The notes beneath the pieces are model-generated. The model did no database searches, was not told the origin of the DNA, and worked only from the letters and a program-made list of their open reading frames with translations. From Dipetalonema caudispina (lineage: Eukaryota; Nematoda; Chromadorea; Rhabditida; Onchocercidae), in NCBI GenBank assembly GCA_013365325.1, contig JABVXV010000640.1:1-19171 (forward strand): a stretch of DNA of 19,171 nucleotides, read 5' to 3'. Positions within the stretch are counted from its first letter, which is position 1; each line of letters begins with the position of its first letter. This document shows, piece after piece, positions 10,791 through 19,171 of the stretch. A program made the translations under genes and the position numbers.

Positions 10791-10843
<53 letters not shown>
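10791..10843. repeat. 53-base T homopolymer
   Basis: The longest pure run in the window. In the orientation of the transporter mRNA it is an A tract starting 200 bases past the stop codon. It may be an assembly-sensitive spot. Confidence 0.95.
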
Positions 10844-10844
<1 letters not shown>

Positions 10845-11038
10845 TTTTACTTAGCAATTTTCATGTGACTAAATTTTTATCATTCACGTGTATACGAACA
10901 TTTACACGTGAATTTGTTGATTGAAATGAAATGAATGTTTAAAATGATAAATGGAATTGCATGCAATACAAATTAATCTTTCTTTCATTTTCATCAAATA
11001 TGCAATGAATACATAGTGTTACTTACAATTTTTACAAA

Positions 11039-11044
11039 TTTATT
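11039..11044 (-). promoter_or_regulatory. AATAAA overlapping the transporter stop codon
   Basis: The minus-strand hexamer shares two bases with the TAA stop (11043-11045). If used, the 3' UTR would be only about 10-20 nt. No other canonical hexamer is obvious in the next 150 bases; GATAAA-type variants occur further on. Confidence 0.35.
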
Positions 11045-13644
11045 ATTTAGCATTGATCATTTCAGGCTGATTAATTGTGTACACTTGTTGATTGTTTACT
11101 TTAGTCCATGATGCTGATGATGCTTTACCAACGATGAAGAAGAAACCATTGCAAGCAATCATTAAAGCAACAATGACATAGAAAATTATTGACCTGAAAA
11201 AAAAAAAAAAAAGAAGAAAAGAAAAAAAAAATATTAAAAATCAAAGAATAAAAATTTGTTTAATTTTTTTTCTGTTTTTCAATTTTTGCACAAAATAATA
11301 AAAAAAGAGAGCGAAGAAAAGAAAGGAAAAAAGAAAAATTTTATTAAATTAATTGTTAAAAATTGTTGGCTAATTTTTTTTTTTTTGTTTATCAATTAAG
11401 ACTAATTATTATTAGCAGATAATATTTAAATGTAAATTTAGACTAATTAACAGGGAGATTGTTATTTATTTTGTGAAATTATTGAAAAATTATTGTTATT
11501 GTTTTGAAAACAATGTTAAAATTGCTGATAATATTTCTTGTTTGCTATACGATGACATATTATTAAGTTTAAAATTATTGACAAATATATATATATATAT
11601 ATATTTGAAGCAATAATATATGATTAATTATGTAAAGGAATTTTAATAATTAATTAATTTTACCATTGTTCTATGGTATTATCCGGTGCAAGGAGTAATA
11701 CAAATAATGGAATAATTAGGACTACCAAACAATTGATAATTGAAAAGATTGATAGGACAAAATGTGTATGCTGACAAGCAACCTTAAATTAATATCTTTT
11801 GATTGAATTAACCAATTAGCAATTAATCCAATTATAAAATCATATTTAATATATCAAAATCTAATATCATATGATATTTGCATGTTAAATAATCATTTTC
11901 TTATTGAATATTTTTGATAAAACTGCTAAAAATGAAATGGTAAAAAAAAAATTTTTTTCTTTTTTGTTTATTTTATCAAAAATTAATAACTTTATAAAAG
12001 CAAAAATAAAATAAGAAATGAAAATTATGATTATTTACCAATTGTGCACTTCTAATTACACCCACGGAATTTAATCCACTAAATGCAATTGCTGCTGTAT
12101 ACGCTATCTGACCTAGGTCAGCTGCATTTGCTGGTATTAATGCTAACAATATAAAGCATGCTATCATGATACCTGGAAAATTGTAAAAAGTGAAAAAAAA
12201 ATGGTAAAAAAAAAAAAAAAAAAACAATTAAATGGAAATAAATATTTGTTGAAATTTATAAAAGTTAAGTAATGCATTATAAGATAACTAATTAATTATT
12301 ATCAAACAAACAAATAGTATGATTTATTGAAATTTAAATAAAATGGATGTTAGTAATAGAATTGAGAAAGAAGAAAAATCAATGAAAAATTGCTATAGTT
12401 CGATACAATTGATAAAAGTAAAATAATGAAGAATAAATGAATTAATTAATTAATCAATTGATTATTGTCAAAAATATAAATGGTATGATTTGTTGATGTT
12501 TAAATGAAAAATTAATTTGGTAATAAAATTGTGGAAGAAAAAAAAAAAAGAAATGAATGAATACCTTGAGAAATTAAAGTAAATAACATTACTCGAGTTC
12601 TGTCACCACAACAAGATGCATGGTCACTTAATGGACCAGCAAAAACTTTAACAATGATCGATAGTATCATTGGTAATGCTGAAGCTAAACCTGCTTTTTC
12701 TACGGCAAAATTTAATACCTAAAAATTAGTAGCAGATTGTACGAAAAAATAAATGAAAGAAAACATTCATTTCAAATTCTTTGAATTATTTCATTAATAG
12801 AAATTACGAAATAATGAACGAAATTATTTAATTGCTTAAAATTTAAACTTTAAGATTTATTATTAAAATTTTTTTATGATTATATATTATTGTTTATATA
12901 ATGGAAGGAAAAAAAAAAAAGAAACGAAATAAATTTGAACGATAATAGAAATTCATAGCCTTTAGCATTATTAATAGATTTATTGTAAAACAAACTTCAT
13001 TAAGATACACCGGTCCATATTGAAAGAATATTTGAAAACCTAAGGTACCACCAATACTTGCAATCCAAACACCCCAAATAGAAATATCGCGGATAATAGC
13101 ATTATATGGTACCTTAGGCATTTTCCTTGCATATATCACCTCTTTACCAAATTCAATTTTTGATAATTCCTTGGCGCTAACATTCCTGCATAAAAAAAGA
13201 GAACTTTTCTTTTTTTTTTTTTTTTTACTTCGATTGAAATTAATCATATTATTCATTTGAAATTTGTGAAATTAGAACTTGATATTATGTCCTTGCAAGA
13301 CTCTAACTTAACCTTTGTATTAATTCAAACGTGATATTTACTCCTCGATAAAATTTGAATTTGATATTAAATTCTTGCAAGATTTTAACTTAAAATTGTA
13401 TCCTTACAACATTTTAAGCTAATATTTAGATCCTTATAAAATTTCAACTTTATATTATTTATCTGATTATTATTAAATGCAGAATCACGTGAAAAAGTTA
13501 ACAAAAATAATTTGTTTAAAAATTTTCCTTCTTTCATAATAATCATTGAAATTTTTAGCAAGTTTTTTCAATTGATATGTAACATTTAGGAATATTTAAT
13601 GATTAGAAAATTTAAAATGTAATACCAAATTTTTTTGTTTCTTT

Positions 13645-13677
<33 letters not shown>

Positions 13678-15757
13678 GATTAAATTTATTATTAAAATGT
13701 ATTAGTGTAACAAACTTATGAATTTTTGGTGAATCTCGATAGATATTATAAAATAAGAATATAATAAATAATGTAAGTATTCCATGAATGTAATATGTTG
13801 CTGACCAACCAAATGATGATACACATAAGGCACCCGATATAGGCATTGTAAATAATGGTCCAATCTAGAAAAAGAAAAAAAAAAAAAAGGACAATTATCT
13901 AATCATTAATTTATTTTATCCAATAAAAAAAAACTTCAATCTATTGGGGGAGGAAAGAAAAAAAAGTGCTAAAATTATTATATGATGATGAAAATTAGTA
14001 AAATTTTAATCATTTATTAATGATTAAAAACAAGTATTAATTATGTTCGAAATATTATTTATTACAAACCTGTAAATGACATAATATTAATGACATATAC
14101 ATTCCACTATTAGCTAATAATGACCATTGTGATGTAATGGTACCAAGTACTGGATAAGCTGATGCATAAGCAAATCCCTAAAATATGAAATTAAATTAGA
14201 TGAGTCAAAATTTGAGAATGAAAAAAAATGAGATATTTTACAATATCTTCCTAAGGATTAATTAACAAAATTTGTTAAATTTAGATGATTATTGACTAAA
14301 TTGAAATGAAATATATTGCATATTTAGTTGTTTCCTATATTATTTTTCATTTAATACTTGCAATAAATTAATATATCCTATCTATATTATAACTTATTCA
14401 AGAATATGTCTTATCAAGGATATGACTTATTAACAATATTATAATTTATCAATGAACTGATTACATGAGTTATTCACTAATCGTATAACTTATTGTTAGA
14501 CTAAAATGGTTTATCAATAACCGTATAATTTTATCGATGAGCCACAATGATTCATCAGTAATCGTGTAGCTTATCATGATTTTATCATTTATCATCAAAA
14601 AAAAAATAACTTAACATTATCCATATGACTAAATATTATGCTATATTCTTAAATTTTTACTAATTATTTCATGAAAAATTATCAATGATAAATTTTAAAA
14701 AAAAATAATAGAAATAAAAAATATTTTTTTTTCTCTCTCTTTATACTTCCAAAAATCTCATAGCGAAAAGAAATCCAAATCCAAAATTAGCAAGCCAAGG
14801 AATGAGTAAGGTGGAAATTGCTGATATTATTCCAAATAATGTAAAAAGTTTTCTGAAAACATTTAAAAGAGATAAATTTGTAATGATTAACTTGACATTT
14901 TCTTTTTTTCTGAATATTATAAAAAATTTCTCTCTTTGTACCTGTTTTTCATATCAGTATGATTCATTGTGATAACAAAAATGGATATTATCATTATCAG
15001 TGGTTGATTAGTAGTATTGGAAAATGCGTCAAAATTTAATTGGAAAAATCGTATTTAACTGGATTAGAATTTCAAAAAAAAAAAAAAAAAAAGAAAAAAA
15101 GAACTCACCTGATTGTTAATTTATTTTGAAGTAGAATTACTGGATACGTACCTAGAAGATTACCTAGAGCTGTTGCCGAAAATAATAAGCCTTTTTCAAT
15201 TTTCGTAAAATAATATTTTTTTTCCGATAAATCTAAAACTGATCAGATAATATGTATGCAAATGAATTAACTATATTAGCAAATATTGTAACTGTATAAA
15301 ATTATTTAATATTATTTCCTATCCATTAATAGAATATTGTTACTCATATTGTAATGGTTTACTACTTAATAGAATTGAAATAATTTTCCTTCCATTATAT
15401 TTTATAAGCTAAAAGCCTTCTAATTTCTCATATGTATTATTATATTAGCTGTAATTTTGGATTCCTATTTTATACCTTTTGATAAAATTTTTTTTTTGAA
15501 ATTCAAATTCGAAAAAAAAGAAATAAAAGAAAAAAATAAAATGTAAAAAAGGATGAACAGAAGAAGAAAAGCTTACATGATTGATTTGTTGTTAAGTTTG
15601 ATGTTTGTACCGTTTCATCGGACATACAGATAATTGTAAAATTTAAAATTAAAGTATTGCTGCTAACAATCGAAAGTGCTAATATTGAAATAATTAAAAT
15701 TAAATATCGCGTTCGATTTGCATAATACATTGGCTTAGAACAGGAAAAATATGACAT
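11043..15757 (-). CDS. SLC17-family (sialin/VGLUT-like) MFS organic-anion transporter
   Basis: Predicted 12-span membrane carrier of the SLC17 branch, whose members move organic anions, glutamate or phosphate with H+ or Na+; the substrate here cannot be read from sequence. Coding exons: 15577-15757, 15109-15232, 14747-14852, 14070-14177, 13716-13864, 12996-13185, 12565-12718, 12039-12172, 11664-11782 and 11043-11193 (stop TAA 11043-11045), 1416 nt, 471 residues. All junctions keep frame. Landmarks: TM1 about 18-45 ending LNFTIICM; luminal loop with sequons N39, N54 and N58; [12 protein letters not shown] (80-91); [10 protein letters not shown] (100-109); FAMRFLEG with R134 at the conserved TM4 arginine; [15 protein letters not shown] (170-184); [15 protein letters not shown] (272-286); FAVEKAG; AGPLSD (313-318); and APDNTIEQW (414-422). 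The loop 2-3 MFS motif lacks its usual D-R-x-G. The length is normal for the family. Confidence 0.93.
11585..11604. repeat. (AT)10 microsatellite in transporter intron 9
   Basis: Twenty bases of alternating A and T in the intron between coding exons 9 and 10. Confidence 0.9.
11771..11785 (-). promoter_or_regulatory. Tandem 3' splice sites (AAG and CAG, 12 nt apart) at intron 8
   Basis: The distal acceptor TTTAAG (AG end at 11783-11785) keeps the residues VACQ, which fit the conserved QLVA-x-Q-x-x-H stretch as I recall it from nematode relatives. The proximal TTGTCAG (11771-11773) matches the nematode consensus better and would delete exactly VACQ in frame. I used the AAG site in the gene model. 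Confidence 0.6.
13276..13464. repeat. Degenerate 29-30 bp minisatellite in transporter intron 5
   Basis: Units start near 13276, 13305, 13328, 13358, 13387, 13416 and 13446. The consensus on the plus strand is about AACTTGATATTAGATCC followed by TTGCAAGATTTT. Most steps are 29-30 bp and one is 23. The whole array lies inside the intron between coding exons 5 and 6. Confidence 0.8.
13644..13676. repeat. T-rich homopolymer in transporter intron 5
   Basis: About 30 consecutive T on the plus strand, 40 bases below exon 5. It reads as an A tract just inside the 5' part of the intron. Confidence 0.8.
14392..14600. repeat. Degenerate minisatellite of about 40 bp in transporter intron 3
   Basis: Units start near 14392, 14425, 14469, 14509 and 14550. 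Each unit has two related halves, of the form RTTTATCAATAATCGTATA and ACTTATYGATGAG followed by ACAATG. The last three steps are 40-41 bp. The array is within the intron between coding exons 3 and 4. Confidence 0.7.
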
Positions 15758-15758
15758 T

Positions 15759-15784
15759 CTGAAAAAAAAAAAAAAAAAAAAAAA
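15759..15784 (-). promoter_or_regulatory. Acceptor before the transporter start codon, likely SL trans-splice site
   Basis: On the minus strand 23 consecutive T lead into CAG, then a single A and the ATG (15755-15757). An acceptor one base before ATG is typical of spliced-leader addition in nematodes. A cis intron from an unseen 5' exon cannot be excluded, since in-frame upstream codons are only Phe from the T run. Confidence 0.6.
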
Positions 15785-15789
15785 CAACG

Positions 15790-17590
15790 GGAAATTTTTG
15801 CATATGTTTTATTATTTGTAAATAAATGAAAAATCATTGACATATATAAAATTCACAACAATTTGCTTGTTTTAGATATGATTAACTAATTAATGATGCT
15901 TTATGAGGGGAGAATAATTAGTGATAGTGAGTGGAAGCCTAATTAATCAATATAGAAAAGAATGTAATTTAAATTATAGAAAAGCTATTATTAATATCAT
16001 TAAATACAATGAGCTATAGCTATTTGATAATAACTTATTCGTCATCATAATGCATTAGTATTTCAATTATTAAAATAAATGGAAATTTTAGAAAAGTAAA
16101 TTGAAAAACAGCGATGTTGTAGTTTTACAACGGATACGTTGATAGAATTATCAAATCGATCTTTTGGTGAATGATTTTTAAAATTTCCAGTACATCATGC
16201 ACTTCACAAAACGTTAAACTTCAGCGGCACTCTTTAATGATTAATGTTAACACTCCTGAGAAATTCTTGCGAAAAACAAGGGAGAACAAAATAAATTTGG
16301 AATTTAAAAAGGGCAACAAAGAAAACTGAAAAATTTTTTAATGGAAAGAGATTAAAATGATCAAAGTTTCAATTGAGTGAATATTTAAGTTTGATTTTAA
16401 ATAGTAAGAAAACAATGAGAAAAATTTTTTATAAAAACAAGTTTTTTAGTTTTTACTGAATAAAAAGTAATAGAGAGCAAAAAAAAAAAAAAAAAAGAAA
16501 GAAAAAAAAAGAAATTCAAAGAAATTTTACTTAAAGAAAATATTTTGACTTATTTGATTTCCTTCTATAGCTTATGTAAATAAATGCTATGGTATTTTGC
16601 CTATTAATTAAAAATATATCATATAAGTGGTATATTTTCTAAATGTTATTTAAATGGTAATTCAATAAGTAAAAAAATTTGTGTATAACACTAATGGAAT
16701 TATGAAATAGCAATAATTAATTGATTAATAAATCCATTACATATTAGCGGTAAAATTAATGATTCAAATTAACTACACTAAATGTTTTATGAAATATTGA
16801 AATGATCTATTAAAATAAAAAAATGTTTAAGATGTATAGATTGATGTCTCTTTTTTTAAAAAATTCTAAAAATATATTTAATTTGTTGTTAATTTGTTCT
16901 AAGGTTTGTTTTTTTTTTTTTTTAGTTTTAAATTCTATTCATTCTGTGTCTTTCATAACAATGATTCCTTTTTTTTTTTTTTCGATATTTCAAAATATTT
17001 CAGAATTCTTCAACAATTATTTATTTTTAATTTTATTCAAATCAAAATAAACTACATTTGCCGCTATTTGATGATGTTAACAATTAAACGAAAAAAGATT
17101 TCATTATCATACATACATATATATCGCCTGATTTATTACATATTTACAAAAACGAAATTTTGAAATTTCTAATTTCTAAAATTAAACAAATCTGAATCAT
17201 ATTTCTGGTATAAAGTATTTTAAATGTAAAATTTTAAACATGAATATTACGATGAAATTTGAATCATTAAAAGGCAAAAAGCGCACTACGATTACTACTA
17301 ATTCATTTCAATCAACAATCGTTACTGGTAAATATGGATTGATAAAAATTATAGAAACAAGTACAATCAATACTGATTAATTAATTCCGGAAATCTGTCT
17401 TTTCTCACTCCTTCTTTCTCTACTATTTTCCGTTTCATTTTCCATCCCTTCTCTGTTATCATTGAAATTATCAACAACTCTTTCGAATCTCTAATTCTGT
17501 TTATTTAAATCCTAAAATATATGAATTTAAAATATGTTTACAGATGATGATGATATTTTTATTTGTCATCAATATTTCTTTCTTTTTTTT
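15790..17590. other. Upstream AT-rich region of the transporter gene, no gene seen
   Basis: It should contain the transporter promoter. A mildly less AT-rich stretch lies at 16100-16290. The frames at 16823-17163 are built on T runs and are not protein-like. No RNA gene or repeat family is recognised. Confidence 0.6.
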
Positions 17591-17597
17591 CATTTTC

Positions 17598-17622
17598 TTC
17601 TATCCTTCCCTCTCTCTCTCTT

Positions 17623-17653
<31 letters not shown>

Positions 17654-17681
17654 TTCTCCCTTTCTTTCTCCTTCTATCTCT
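17598..17681. repeat. CT-rich microsatellite
   Basis: Runs of (CT)n with TTTCT and CCCT interruptions. Plus-strand frames through it translate to Ser-Leu repeats and are artefacts of the repeat. Confidence 0.9.
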
Positions 17682-19030
17682 TGTTTTGCTCTTTTTTCTT
17701 TTTTTTTTCTTGGTTCCTTCTTTTTAAATTTGCTTTTAATTTTATAACGAAAAAAAAAAAAAAAAAAAAATTTCATTCGACAATGCTTTTCAAGAAGTGT
17801 TCTTCGGCTAAATAAATTTCAAAGTTAGAAAAAGAAGAAAAAGATGAGCAAAGTAAAATGATAAATTGAAAAAATTATGAATGCAATTTTCTTGTAGATA
17901 AATAAGAAAAAGGAAGAAATACTAAATATAATTCTAACAAAAATATTAAAAAATTAAACGAAAAAAAAAAGGATTAAATGAGACTTTAGTAAAATAGTAA
18001 TAAAAAATTGGAAATTTTGAAAATTTTGCTAAAATATAAAAGAAAATAAGAAAAATAAAAAAAGAGTTTGAAAAAAAAGAAAGAATTTCGAAATATATTC
18101 AAGAAATTTAGAAAGAAAAATGAAAGAGAAGGTATTCATAAATTTTGCCAAATATTTAATATCTTAAAATCAAATGCTTTTTTTTTTTTGACAGAATTTT
18201 GTTGTAATCTTATTTTCAACTTCAATTTACAAAACACACTTTTGCAATAATTAAATTATTTAATCAAATATCAGATCTACGTGAAACATAATATGATGAA
18301 ACGTTTATTATTACTGTCAAAAAATGTGAAACACGTGGGAAGATATGCATGAAGTTAATTTATTATATCTTAATTGATCGAACAATAAAATAATTTCAAT
18401 TAATAGAATTTTCGATTTGATTAATTAGCTTTGGTTTGCTTTATTCCAAAACAAACAAACATTCACTTGTTTAATATTTGCTAATATTTTTTTTCCCTTT
18501 TTTAAATTATCATTGATAAGATATTGAAGTTAATATACACAACAATTTGTTTTTAACAAAATTAAAATGAACTGAATTGAATGAAATTAAACCGATAAAT
18601 CAAAAAGTGATAATTTCGTTAATATTAAAGAAAGACGTAAAAATAGTAATAGTAGTAGTAGTAGTAGTGATAGTAGTAGTAATAGGGTAGTACCATTTGG
18701 ACATTGAAGAGTGACAATGACCATTTGTTGTTGAAGTATCGGCTTTTTGAAAGGTTTTCTTAAATTTTATTTCTGCTCAATCATCAATTGATGTTGATAA
18801 TTATTATGCATAAACAATTCGCTATAATTGTATGAAACAAAAGAAAGGAATACTTCAAAATAGCAATTCTTTTTTTTTCTTCTTTTGTTTATTGGTTAAT
18901 TCATTAAGTACTGACCTGCGAATCTTTTAATCTTTCCGATTTGTTTCAAATGTCGAAAGAACCATAATTTCTCTAATGTTGACTTTTTCTAGAATTTCGT
19001 TCTTCAGTAATGAAAAAACATAGTCGTTAT
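17682..19030. other. AT-rich terminal stretch, no gene seen
   Basis: Lys/Phe/Asn-rich frames only (for example 18068-18250). It includes A runs at 17751-17770 and 17959-17970 and a T run near 18178-18189. I see no exon with credible splice sites. Confidence 0.6.
18644..18690. repeat. (TAG)n microsatellite with AAT/GAT interruptions
   Basis: Roughly a dozen TAG units broken by single TAA and TGA units. Confidence 0.85.
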
Positions 19031-19031
19031 T

Positions 19032-19050
19032 ACCATTATCATTATTAATA

Positions 19051-19144
<94 letters not shown>

Positions 19145-19171
19145 GTTATTATTATTATTATTATTATTATT
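19032..19171. repeat. (ATT)n microsatellite to the window end
   Basis: Degenerate ATT units from 19032, nearly pure from 19052, with one GTT interruption near 19144. The same repeat and phase type opens the window. Confidence 0.95.

Larger units (their letters stand above)
5999..11038. other. Gene desert between rps-7 and the transporter
   Basis: Five kilobases of very AT-rich DNA with dozens of A or T runs (notably 7321-7338, 8854-8878, 10139-10162 and 10791-10843), a TAG microsatellite and two pairs of short diverged direct repeats. Open frames are short and rich in F, K, I, N and Y with homopolymer codons. I find no exon, tRNA, rRNA or transposase signal. Confidence 0.65.

Noticed and set aside
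2057..15757. rps-7 and the transporter as one operon
   Set aside because: They are on the same strand but about 7.5 kb apart, far beyond usual nematode intercistronic distances.
16823..17163. Two overlapping Phe-rich plus-strand frames
   Set aside because: They exist because TTT codons avoid stops in T runs. No family features and no exon signals.
17534..17815. Plus-strand frames rich in Ser-Leu and Phe
   Set aside because: These are translations of the CT and T repeats, not genes.

Overview
The window is AT-rich eukaryotic DNA, full of long A and T runs, microsatellites and minisatellites. It is almost certainly from a nematode. The evidence is a ribosomal protein S7 gene whose protein closely follows the nematode form, short TTTTCAG-type 3' splice sites, likely spliced-leader acceptors just before both start codons, and an SLC17-type transporter of the nematode subtype. 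Intron number and size fit a clade III (filarial-like) parasite, but the species is inference. The window starts and ends inside the same (TTA)n microsatellite.

Two multi-exon genes can be assembled with confidence, both on the minus strand. rps-7 spans 2057-3591, with four coding exons and 197 codons. An SLC17-family (sialin/VGLUT-like) major facilitator gene spans 11043-15757, with ten coding exons and 471 codons. For both, every exon was placed by reading splice sites and checking that phases close; no frameshift or premature stop remains. A third, much less certain minus-strand candidate at 483-632 would encode a 49-residue membrane protein followed by a poly(A) signal.

Layout: 1-150 microsatellite; 151-650 pentamer repeat and small-protein candidate; 650-1940 non-coding, with a less AT-rich patch after 1440; 1949-3600 rps-7; 3784-4059 a 138-bp tandem duplication just upstream of rps-7; 4060-4620 a less AT-rich patch without a gene; 4620-11038 a gene desert containing a 31-bp minisatellite array (5611-5998) and dispersed short repeats; 11039-15761 the transporter, with two more minisatellites inside introns 5 and 3; 15762-19171 AT-rich sequence with CT, TAG and ATT simple repeats and no gene that I can support.

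rps-7 makes a cytosolic 40S subunit protein and the transporter sits in a membrane, so I see no functional link between them. About 7.5 kb separates them, so an operon is unlikely. No novel multi-gene system was found. The items most worth checking are the small membrane-protein candidate, an AAG/CAG tandem acceptor that could add or drop four residues in the transporter, three successive introns with the same unusual GTTTGT donor, and the minisatellites.
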